Assembly: GCA_011947345.1 (NCBI GenBank)
Contig: JAAVTG010000567.1
Coordinates: 62,001 to 126,000, forward strand
Direction: 5' to 3'
DNA: 64,000 nucleotides
Source of the DNA: Phytophthora quininea
Taxonomy: Eukaryota > Oomycota > Peronosporomycetes > Peronosporales > Peronosporaceae
The translations under genes were made by a program, and so were the position numbers. Under the pieces are notes generated by a model. That model ran no database searches. It was not told where the DNA came from and worked only from the letters and a program-made list of their open reading frames with translations. Of this stretch, positions 28,984 to 38,128 are shown piece after piece. The number at the start of each line of letters is the position of its first letter. Position 1 is the stretch's first letter.

Positions 28984-31631
28984 ATGGCGTCCGATACGCA
29001 TGGCGGTGTGATGTCGAGTCGTCACCCCAGGCTGCTGCAGGTTGAGCTGCGTCTGCAGCACGGAGAGAAGTCGTTCGGCATGTCGCTGGCGCAGAAGCAG
29101 CCGGCCATGGGGCCCAAGTGCACGGTAGTGACCGCCGTCTTCTCCAACTCCCCGGCAGCGCGCGCAGGCGTTCGACGAGGTAGTTACAAAGGCGTGGATC
29201 AGCTTGCATGAAGCATTAAAAAATAACTGGTAAAATAATCGTATTGTACTGCATGCTAGGATATGTGGTGCTGCGCATTAACGACGAAGATATGAGCGGA
29301 CGGGCGGTGGCTGAAGTTGCGAGTCACTTTCGGAACGTTCCACAGGTTGACAAGCGATGGAGATTGACCACACACTCAGAGCTGACACTGACGCTGTTGG
29401 ATGCTTGACGACCCAGACGAGAATCACACTGGAGGTACACGAGAGCGAGCCTCTAAGGACAATGTCGGCAACTGCAGGTTTCGCTGGAGGATTATCGACC
29501 CCAGGAACTGGACAACGGTCGGCAGACATGACAGATTTTGCTGGTGTCTCGGGACGGGCAATCGCAGCTCCTGGATCTGCGTTAGGCGCTGCACCGCCAA
29601 AGTTAGAAGACTCGAAGCATAACCCGAAAGCTGCAGCAAAGTCGATTGCTCCATCACGGACAGTGCCCATTCAGAATTCGGTTGCTGCTGCGAAGACCTC
29701 GCCGATGCTGGGTGCTGATGCGAAGATGACGAACGGGAAGGCTGATCCTAGGTTTAGGAGCATCGTGACTCCGGTACTGCGGCTAGGAACTAAACCCAAA
29801 CCAGTGGAAAATGTTCTCCCAGTATCAGGAGGGACGCGTGAGGAACCGATTGTGGTGGAGCCTACAACGACAAGTGAACCAAAGCCAACTAGGAAATCGC
29901 ATCCCATCAGCACCCAAAATGCCAGTAAAGTACCTCAAAGTCCTGTGCAAGCCATTGAGGAGCCCCGGAATTCCACCAGCGCGCCAGTGGCAGAAGGTTT
30001 GTGCTTAGATAATACCTTAGTTAAACTAAACTACTAACATGTTGCTGTTGTGCTGTTTAGTGCAGGCTAAACTTGCAACTGTGGGTGTGAAGCCTCCACA
30101 GCCCTCGTTAAACACTGCAGTTCCTGCTCCAGTAACCAGTGCACAGCCAAATTCGACCCCAAAATCGGTCATTTCGAAGCCGGCAGTCCCTACTTCCACA
30201 GAAACCATTGCAGCATCTGCGCCTGCTGGTTCAAAAGCAAGCAAAGTAGCGCAGGTGTCAAGGAAGCATGCTGCTACTCCAGTGGCATCAAGTTCAAAGG
30301 AAAATGCCAAACCGGGCGAGAAAGAATCTGCTGCAGCACCTAGAGTGTCTGCACAAGCTCAAAGTACGTCGATTCCTGCAAGTGACAATAAACCCAAGTC
30401 AGTGGCGGTAAAACCACCATCAAAATCTTCCGCACATGTAGCGGCACAAAATCGTATCTTGGTATCAGCCCCGTAACAACCAGAGTGGCGATGTCTGCTC
30501 CAGCGCCGCCAGTCATATCCACATCAGCTACAATCTCACCACCATCGGAACCAGTTGCAGCTCCAGCGGCTACTACGTCTGCAAAGCCAAAGACTGGAAG
30601 AAAACGAGGTAGACCTCGCAAGCACCCCGCTGGAACAAAATCTGCAGCGAGTGCAAAATCAAAAGCAAAGGCGCAGCAACCGCAGCTGGAGGAAAGGAAC
30701 CTCGATGCCATGGACGACGAAATAGACGGTAATACGCCGTCATATATGCCTTTCGTTCGGCGAGCGCTAACTGTTTATGTTTTTGTTGTGGAGCAGACGT
30801 GTACCAATTCTTATCCTCCGAAGATGAAGGAGCAGAAGCACCACCAAAAGATCTAGCAAGCGAAAAGGGAGCAACAAACGAGGGTCCACAGAGCGCCACC
30901 GTCACAGTTTGACCATTGACCGCCTCATTCGAATGGGATTCGAAGAGAAAGATGCTGAAGAAAGTGTGAAACACAATGGCGACAATGCGGACGCCTGCAT
31001 GCTTTGGATTATTTCAGTGATCGAAGAGAGGCAATTCAACGCCGATCTGAATACGGCGTCCATCCAGTCGGAGGAGTCGAAGCGAGACGAAGAAAAGCGG
31101 GTGAAGAAGCAGAAAAGAGAATCCATCGCTCACGCAGAGGGTTTCGTCACGCTATTCCCAACGGTATGAATGTTCTTGCACTTGCTACAGTATGTATCCA
31201 AGCTAACCTGTTATCTGTAGTCGTATATATTATCCCCGAGTCGCCAGCCTCTCGTCTGAAAAGACGTTAGACTCGACCATGGACCAAGTCAAAGAGACTT
31301 ATCTGCGCGAAATTGTGGGCAAAGTGTTGACGCTTGAAAGCCAAGCCATCCGCTGGTACCAGAAGGCGCCGAAGCCGTACATGATGGAGCTGGCAACACG
31401 TCTAGAAGCTGCGTTGGGAGCGCATGATATGGTGACTTGCTGCTCACAAGTATCAACAAACAACGCTTCGTCGTGTACGTTCGTGCAGACACTCGTCAAG
31501 GAGGAAAGGCGCTGAAGAAAGCACTCTTCGACATGCCTGAAAACCAGGGTGGCGTGCCGATGGAATTTCTTCAGTGTGACGATGCGATGCAGTTCTCTCT
31601 AGACGACGACGGATTTGAAGTGATGGACTGA
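28984..31631 (+). CDS. PDZ, AT-hook and UBA multidomain protein
   Basis: Divergent from XRN2, 115 bp apart. The PDZ domain is split by an 80-bp intron (29180-29259): LLQVELRLQHGEKSFGMSLA, then SPAARAGVRRG|YVVLRINDEDMSG, ending ELTLTLLD. A long Ser/Pro/Ala/Lys-rich region follows, with an intron (about 29,998-30,059, branch site CTAAC). An AT-hook (GRKRGRPRKHPAG) lies near 30600. A UBA-like motif (LIRMGFEEKDAEESVKHNGD, then ADACMLWI) is near 30930. The C-terminal domain has KVLTLESQAIRWYQKAPKPY and INKQRFVVYVRAD and ends FEVMD. Frame breaks near 29400, 30475, 30850 and 31437; at least two fit homopolymer losses. One gene is the simplest reading because each segment splices or shifts into the next, but two genes are possible. 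Confidence 0.55.
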
Positions 31632-31783
31632 GCGAAAGGAAGTTGTTCGCAGTTAAACCAGCCGTTGAGCTGGGCTATTTACCGACGCAAGCAGTGCGTC
31701 GGAGGCAAGTAATGCTGTTAATTGGCAAAGTGGATTCAAGTCCGTCTACGTCGCATCCACCCACTGCAGCGATTCACATTTTC

Positions 31784-32735
31784 TACTCTGTGACGTAGAT
31801 GCCCTCGCCCGCAAACCAAAGCGTGTCTTCGGTACGTTCATGCCCCGCACTCACTTCCTGCTGGCCGTTGATCGGACAACGAGGGCAGTTGCTGTCATCA
31901 AACCGCGTCTTGGACGAGGTGGTCAGCAAAAGTTCATGGCGCGGTGGCGAATACGGACGATCTTGCCTCGCTTCCAGAGTGCGTCGTCTTCGCACTGATC
32001 CTCCGCCGTGCACTGCATGCTCTCTTGGCACTCGACGACCCACGAGTCTCCAGTGTCTCCCTCTCCAGCCACGCCAAAAGCACTCACCTCCATGTTACTC
32101 GCCGTCAACGGGGCTTTAAAGTGGTGCGAGTGCAGATTCCTTCTGGTTTGCATGTGCTCCAGTCGGATCGTAGCGCCGCACTCGATCGGCTTGCCAACTT
32201 CGCAGACCGGTTGGCCGTCTCCTTCTTTCACGAGCCAGTAGCTGTTGACGTCGTTCCTGGCCATGTGCGCCGTCACCGACTGCTGTCCACTGCCGCTACC
32301 GTACGCGATCTCATGGGAGTGCAGTCGGTAGCGACTGGGCTCGTGCACCAACTTGATAGAGCTGCCGCACGTCACATGCTCAAAGCCTTGCGGGTCTGTC
32401 GAATGCACAAGAGTGTCAGCATCTTTTCCTATGTATTTAAGGGCGCTTCTTAACGTACAGGAGAGCTCGGCTGACGAGTCTTCACTGCAGGCTTCTTCGC
32501 ACGTGAACTCGTGGTGGTCGCAGTCCACTTCACGCACTCGGCGACGGTCTTCGCATTCGCAATAGCCGGACTGGGTCGACGGGATGCGCTTCGAGCACGA
32601 GGCATCTCGCGAAGACTCGCGCTGGCCGTGCGGGTCGCAGTTGGCTGTGGCGCGCCACTTGACGCAGTGGGTGGCCGTCTGGGCGCTCGCCAGTGTCCAC
32701 GTCGTGGACAGCGCGAGCAGCAACAGAATCCGCAT
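31784..32735 (-). CDS. SDF2: SDF2-like MIR-domain protein with Cys-rich leader
   Basis: ER-luminal MIR-domain protein of the SDF2 type (ER quality control, protein O-mannosylation related). Signal peptide MRILLLLALSTTWTLASAQT (ATG at 32735). A Cys-rich stretch of about 70 residues, not usual in SDF2, follows. After an intron beginning GTACGT near 32460, the MIR repeats read FEHVTCGSSIKLVHEPSRY, RLHSHEIAYGSGSGQQSVTA and LEHMQTRRNLHSHHF. After a frame break near 31940 the C-terminus reads CPINGQQEVSAG and TLWFAGEGIYVTE, matching SDF2. No HDEL-type signal at the visible end. Confidence 0.75.
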
Positions 32736-33139
32736 GATCTGATTGCAACGTGTTCGCGGATCCGATGGAATAGGAGGGGGTACCAAATGGCTGGTACTAC
32801 CAAAGAGTGTACCGAATAATTGGTACAATCCGTGCTGGCCGACCATCGGCAGCATCCTCAGGGAAAATGTTTGCAAAACGACAACTGCAGCAAGATGGAC
32901 CAGCCAGTGGAACTCCGTCTGCTTCCGGTGTTGTCCGAGTGCAAGCCATTGTTGCCCCTGCAAACTCGTTGCAGGCGACCGTTGCGGAAAAGTCCGACAA
33001 GGGTGCTGCAATGGATTACAAGTAGAAATTTCCACGCGTTGTAGTCTATATGAGCCGCTGTCGCCATTCTTCGATTTCCATCAATGGCGCGACGACGCAA
33101 GAAGCCAAGAGCCTCCGTCAAGTCCAAGCTCTCGAGGGT

Positions 33140-33509
33140 GTGCAGGTTGGGTCGGCTACGGGGACTTCACTAACCCTGAGGGCTGCGCGGCAATCCGCCC
33201 GTGCCGATAAAGCGCTTTAAAGAAGCGCTGCGGTGGAGGGCCACGGTCGTGACGCTGGACGAGTTCAGGACTAGCAAGACGTGCTCGCTGTGCCACGGTC
33301 TTGTGGAGCCGGCGAAACTACTCGTCCCCGATAAAGAAGGCAGCATGGTGCACAAGCCATGCTACGCTGTCCAGCGCTGCACAATCAGGTCATGCCGGGC
33401 AAACTTCTGGAACCGAGATATCAATGCCGCTCGCAACATGCTTGCAATCCTGAAGAGTCTGCTTACTGGACAAGGAAGGCCGCCAGCTTTCCGACGAGCG
33501 AACGACTAG
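33140..33509 (+). pseudogene. Second Fanzor-like nuclease, C-terminal fragment
   Basis: Same family as the 0.9-3.4 kb locus. YGDFTNPEGC, then (after one missing C near 33198) PIKRFKEALRWRATVVTLDE, the RuvC-II Glu at 33261-33263 and FRTSKTCSLCHG. The zinc ribbon continues with CYAVQRCTIRSC, and RuvC-III is FWNRDINAARNM with Asp at 33417-33419. It ends GQGRPPAFRRAND. The protein differs from locus 1 throughout, so this is not a recent copy. RuvC-I and the N-terminal two thirds are not recognisable upstream (32,740-33,140), so it is a 5'-truncated relic unless the start is highly diverged. Confidence 0.72.
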
Positions 33510-33511
33510 CG

Positions 33512-33597
33512 GCAGCCAGAACTTCGTGGCTGTGAAGGCCCGCTGGATAGGACCATGCCAAGCCACAGGGTGTCGAACAGGCCCACCTCGGGGCCTG
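33512..33597 (+). other. Two hairpins just after the second Fanzor stop
   Basis: Perfect stem CAGCCA/TGGCTG (33513-33518 with 33527-33532, loop of 8) begins 4 bp after the stop codon. A second perfect stem CAGGCCC/GGGCCTG (33578-33584 with 33591-33597, loop of 6) follows. The arrangement resembles the two hairpins at the 3' end of the first Fanzor locus, though the sequences differ. Candidate omega-RNA scaffold; function inferred. Confidence 0.35.
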
Positions 33598-33697
33598 TGT
33601 AGGAGACAGAATCCCAATGTAGGAGGTAGAGATCGCAATGGCGGTCTCTCAGAGCACAGCTTCGTCAGGAGCAGTGCCCTTCAATGCAACCAAAGCT

Positions 33698-34434
33698 ATG
33701 GCCACCAAGACTGTGCTGGTCACTGGCAGCAACCGCGGCATTGGTCTGTCGCTCGCCCAGCACTACGCAAAGCAGGGCTGGCACGTCATCGCCACCGCCC
33801 GCAACGTCGACGCTGCTGACGACGTACGTGCCCCATTAGATCTTACTCAGTGTGAGGTTATCTCGATTAACCAACGATCAACTGCACAGTTGAAGCAGTT
33901 GTCGCCCTGGAAGCTGTTGCCGCTGGACACAAGCGACGAACAGTCGATCCTGGCTGCTGCTAAAGCTCTGGAGGGCGTGGCCATCGACCTGCTCATCAAC
34001 AACGCCGGCATCTCCATCGGCGGCGGCCTGGACGTCACTACCAAAGAGGATATGATGCGTCAGTTCGAGGTCAACACGGTGGGGCCGTTCCTCATGACGC
34101 GCGCCTTCCTGCCCAACCTGATGCTCGCGGTGGCCGCCCGCGGCCAGGCCTTCGTTGCGCAGATCACGTCCCGCATGGGCAGCATCGCCGACAACGGATC
34201 TGGCGGGTCCTACGGCTACCGCGCGTCCAAGACGGCGCTCAACATGGTCACGCAGAGCTTGGCGCTGGACCTGAAGAAGGACAAGATCGGCTGCTTGCTG
34301 CTGCCATCGTCAACTTCACGGGCATCGTCGAGCCGGACGAGAGCGTTGCCGGCCTGGTGCGCATTATTGAGAACGCCAAGCTCGAGGACCCGCTGCAGAT
34401 GTACCACTTCCAGAAGGGCGATGTCTTGCCGTAG
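33698..34434 (+). CDS. Short-chain dehydrogenase/reductase (SDR) 2
   Basis: Paralogue of the SDR at 15.8-16.6 kb. The start at 33698 (MATKTVLVTGSNRGIGLSLA) aligns with it; an in-frame ATG at 33638 would add a 20-residue leader. The TGxxxGIG cofactor motif is present. A GT-AG intron follows DAADD and ends TGCACAG near 33889, at the same place as in the paralogue. The NAG motif is IDLLINNAGISIGGG; the catalytic part GSIADNGSGGSYGYRASK keeps YxxxK. Near 34302 about 7 bases appear to be missing after CLLL (the paralogue has HPG there). The other frame then continues FTGIVEPDESVAGLVRIIEN to the stop at 34434. Starts 188 bp after the Fanzor fragment. Confidence 0.78.
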
Positions 34435-34647
34435 TAGATGGCGTCGTGTGCCGTCGACTTGGCTAACCACCATGGTGTGTGCATCTGATCATTTGGAGAA
34501 ACGACTGCTTGTTTTCATTCTGTCGTAGTAGGCACTTTTATTTTGCAAGGCGCACCCTACCTCATCGAAAATCTCCTTCAGCTCACAATGCGTTCGTGGA
34601 GTGAACCTTGTGTGTTTCTGCCAAGAAAGATCGCTTTATTTTCACGG

Positions 34648-35031
34648 TTAATTCATCGGAACGAAGTTTTCAATCACCTTTGTGATACGCGCGAGGTGCA
34701 GGTCACCAGCCAAACCAGAGAACTCCGCACGAAGCTCCGGTGTCGTCAGGTTTAACAGAAGGACCCCATTGATGTGCGTGCAGGAGTCAGGCGGAGTAAA
34801 TCTGGCGTGACGATCATCAAATTCTCCTCTTACCGCGCAGACAATCAGCACATTGATCACAACTCCGAATCGAGCTGCTGTGATCCGGTCGAGCTTCCTG
34901 AACTTGGCGTCGAATCTCTCACATTCCTCGTCAAAATGCGGACGATCGAGCAGGTTTTTCACAACCACCCCACCGTCAGTGTGCGTTTGTTGTTGTTGCT
35001 GTCACTGCGAACTTCCGTCGCTTGAATCCAT
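34648..35031 (-). CDS. Hypothetical protein
   Basis: Minus-strand frame ending at 34648. The body looks like a folded domain: NLLDRPHFDEECERFDAKFR, KLDRITAARFGVVINVLIVC, NGVLLLNLTTPELRAEFSGL, ITKVIENFVPMN. An upstream ATG at 35031 (MDSSDGSS) would need a one-base correction through a Gln-coding CAA run. A GTAAGA in the middle could alternatively start an intron. Family not recognised. Confidence 0.4.
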
Positions 35032-35784
35032 CTCGTCATCAGCAGCAGATCGGATCGAAGCTTGAAAGCTTGGCTTACGTTCTCCTCTAACAAACCACTT
35101 AGTTCATTTACAGGCATCGGACAATATCCATTGTATATGGATTATTGTCGAGACGCTCGACACAATCAATATTGGAACAATGTCAATTTCTTAGGAAAAC
35201 AATTGCAATGCATCGATCTAATTGTGTATCTTCTCGTTGAAGTGTCTGTGAGGTCTTGTTCGACGAGTTGGCAGAGGCAGAAATAACCACGTCTGCGGTC
35301 TCGAGGAACGAGGAAGTGGGAGAGCACGAGCGAGGTTTTTGCAAGACGACGGAGCGCTCCAGCTCACACTTTTGAATCCACACTGCCGTTGCTCAACCCC
35401 ACAACAGCCCCACATCGAACCCTCCGCTAACCACGCTACTATCGTAAGCAGCCTCGTCTCGAATCACTCCGCGCAAGCCTGTTCTACCAACGATGGCGAT
35501 CAGCTCGGCGTTTGCTCCCAAGCCTCCAGAAGAAACCAGCATTATCCATCGTCTTTTGCGCTCCACAGGAGAGGAATCGATTAATTCTAGTAGCGCTTGT
35601 GTCTCCTCAGAGCCCAGCACCAAGCGCATACACAGAAGATCTAAATCGACCCGCCCAGGCACTTCAAAGAAGAAGCACACCGTAGCCTCTAGTGTTCGTT
35701 CACCAAGGTCTGCAAGTCCGAGTGGTGTGCGGCGAAACGAGAGTAGTCGCGCCTACCATCAGACGCCGCAGATCACCTGTGGAA

Positions 35785-35986
35785 GTCAAAGCAGCTATCG
35801 AAGAGAGATCCAAGTCCAGAGAGGAAGACCGCTCGAAGTACATCGATTTGTCTTGGCTTCCTGCTACCTCCGTCGAGGTGGAACGACTGTTCTCGGCAGT
35901 GAAGTGCATGCTTGGAGGATAATATAAGCGGAAGCGAGTGAGTGCGGAGACGCTCAAGTCAGTCCTCTCCTTGAGGATTAACTGGC
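35785..35986 (+). mobile_element. hAT transposase C-terminal remnant
   Basis: The frame reads KYIDLSWLPATSVEVERLFSAVK, matching the hAT C-terminal dimerisation region (PaTSxxxERlFS). Across one frame shift it continues KRVSAETLKSVLSLRINW. It is cut immediately after by the Merlin-type element. No other hAT domain or terminal repeat is recognised; the preceding open frame at 35493-35785 (Ser/Lys-rich) is not clearly part of it. Confidence 0.6.
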
Positions 35987-36052
35987 GGCTCTCCTCAAGG
36001 AGAGCTCCGGTTTTTGCTATTGTCAACTTCTATTGTGAAATTTGCGAGAAAA
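35987..36052 (+). repeat. Left terminal inverted repeat of Merlin-type element
   Basis: 66 bp, matching the reverse complement of 37461-37525 with one substitution and one indel that I could see. The outermost part is itself a small palindrome (CTCTCC..GGAGAG). Confidence 0.88.
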
Positions 36053-36081
36053 CATTTTAATGAAAAATGTATTATGATAAA

Positions 36082-37199
36082 TTATGAACCGTGTTTTTGA
36101 ATTAGCTGCATTAACCCACTCATGATCTGAGCTGTCGACGCCTTCTTAGGGAAATACCAGCATCTCCAAATGTACTCGTCGATGTATCCGTTCAATTCGG
36201 ATTTTTCATACCGCGCATGATCTTGATATGGCGCTTGATATGAATTTCCCACAGGCCTTCTATAGTGTTTGTGTGCGTGCCGTCGTCTGGGTTAACGTAG
36301 TTTTCGGTGTGGTTGACATATTTGTGGTTGTAACTCATGTCAGCTAGCTTGGGGTTGTTGGCTAGAGTACGCAGCCTGGTGCCCTGCTTTGTTTTCCTTT
36401 CAGTCACGTACGTCGCGAACATATCGGAGTGAATTGTAGTGCTGCAGAAACAGATTTTAGAAACCGCTTTTCCATATTCAAAACAAATAAAAAAACTTAC
36501 CCAGGCTTAATAAATTTCCGGATGATTGGAAATATGCTTTCCTGCGTTCGGTCATCATCGACAAACCGCGCAAACCACTGGCCGGTTGAGCGGTCTACAC
36601 CTCCAAACAACCAGTAGTCAGGGTACTGCCGGCCACGCTTATACTTGCTCTTCTTCTTCATGCTAGTCTCATCTATTTCGACAATATGGCCTACACCTCC
36701 AATCTATAAAAAAGATTAGTAGCATACAAACTTGCAGTAAAATAAAACACAATTACCTGGAAACTGTCTTTTCGAAGTTGCTTTGAGCACAGGCAGCGCA
36801 CGAAAGCGCTCCACTCATGCGCCGTTGTCTCGGACACGTCGGCGATTTCGGCAATCTGAGCTAGCTTTAACCGCATGCACCAGGCGCACAGCAAGCGTGC
36901 AACCTGCCCGAGCGACAGCTTCGTGCCCGAGAGCCAAGTGTTTGTTAGCATACTAATACAGACTTCTTTACCGTTTTCATGCTTTTTACTCTTGCTACAT
37001 CTCCACGTCGGCTTCCTAGCCGACGCTTTGACGCGCATGAGCTGCCTGCATCCTGGGCAGAACATCTTCCGCTCCAGGACGCCTGCTTCTTGCCACCACC
37101 ACACAGCCCCCACCTCATCCGCTGTCAATGCAATGACGGCGTTGAGATCGTACTGTTCGGTAGGGAGGGGGCGTAGTGGTGGCTCGGGTGGCTGGACAT
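36082..37199 (-). CDS. Merlin-type (IS1595/ISXO2-like) DDE transposase
   Basis: Likely start MSSHPSHHYAPS at 37199 (one C-run break near 37168), then ALTADEVGAVWWWQEAGVLE and a zinc ribbon (CPGCRQLM..WRC). An HTH region follows (LAQIAEIADVSETTAHEWSA). Two canonical introns (ends GTAATT..TTTATAG near 36700-36756 and GTAAGT..CTGCAG near 36440-36500) join the catalytic pieces: HIVEIDETSMKKKSKYKRG (first Asp), TTIHSDMF (second Asp), THTNTIEGLWEIHIKRHIK (Glu). After a one-G break near 36214 the C-terminus continues YIDEYIWRCWYFPKK to 36082. All three catalytic acids and both introns look intact, so the element may still be active. Confidence 0.82.
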
Positions 37200-37460
37200 G
37201 GGGGCTGGAGGGGAGGTGGGCTGAGGCTTGGGGGACTGGTCACTGGAAATCGTAAAATGACTTGAGGAGGACGAGTGGGTGGTTGCTAACCACTGGTTGG
37301 TGTGAGAGCAATAAAACCGGAACTATACTTTTAAAGCATACAAACAGCAAGTGTAAGAACAATTGCTTTTTAGTTCCCGAGGCTAAAAACCGGAGCAATA
37401 CTTGTGAATTTACCAAACAAACTAATGTACGTCATATGCTGGTCGAGAGTACAAAACACC

Positions 37461-37525
37461 TTTTCTCGCAAATTTCACAATAGAAGTTGACAATAGCAAA
37501 ACCGGAGCTCTCCATGAGGAGAGCC
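37461..37525 (-). repeat. Right terminal inverted repeat of Merlin-type element
   Basis: 65 bp, partner of 35987-36052, followed at once by the 8-bp target duplication TAACTGAC. Confidence 0.88.
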
Positions 37526-37776
37526 TAACTGACATCTTGTTGCGAACGAAATCACTTCGTAGGCAGAGAGGGTAGCATGAGAAGATAGCGAAGTTGAGCC
37601 TGAAGAGTACGATAAGCTACGAGTAGAAGTTGCTAGCTGCCATTACGATCCTGGCAATATTGGACGAGGTCGCCACAATCAATATTGTGAGGAACAATTT
37701 TTGCAATGTAACAATGCCAATGTAGTCTTTTGGCGTTGAGTCTAAAGATGTTTTTCTTGGAAGCGACAGGCCCTCA

Positions 37777-38122
37777 TGTTGGAATGAACTCTTAAGACAG
37801 TGTATGAAACTCAATACAGTCTATTCCTTTTATCCTCTATGCTAATGCCCTACTCTAGACTCGTGCTCGGGGTCTGAGGCAAAGAGGAAGTGAGCTCGTC
37901 TTCGGACTGCGTCCTCGACGGCTCGCTCCTCGCCTCTTATCGTCATCGCACTGGTTGGATGGCAGGGAGCTCGCTGCCTATCCAGATCACAGCTGTGATC
38001 TGGTCCCCTCGTACTTGATAATCCGAATGTATATCACTTTGACGGGGTTTCCGTTTCATTTAGTCTTTTGGTCGCCCGGCAGTCAGGCGGTCGCCTGGCT
38101 GCCTTATCGGCCTAGTCTGACA
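37777..38122 (-). repeat. Copia 3' LTR
   Basis: 346 bp, one substitution from the other LTR (A against G in the AATRCAG stretch). Next to it, on the coding strand, is a purine-rich AGTGGGAG just before the LTR, a likely polypurine tract. Confidence 0.92.
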
Positions 38123-38128
38123 CTCCCA

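Larger units (their letters stand above)
35987..37525 (-). mobile_element. Merlin/IS1595-type DNA transposon, complete
   Basis: Element of 1539 bp bounded by near-perfect terminal inverted repeats (35987-36052 and 37461-37525), starting GGCTCTCCTCA. An 8-bp target duplication flanks it: TAACTGGC at 35979-35986 and TAACTGAC at 37526-37533, one mismatch. An 8-bp duplication and an ISXO2/IS1595-like transposase fit the Merlin superfamily. The only gene is the minus-strand transposase. It sits inside the hAT-like frame, so it inserted later. Confidence 0.85.

Noticed and set aside
32740..33140. N-terminal Fanzor domains upstream of the second relic
   Set aside because: Frames here (for example MARRRKKPRASVKSK) show no RuvC-I or other Fanzor motif; cannot be supported.
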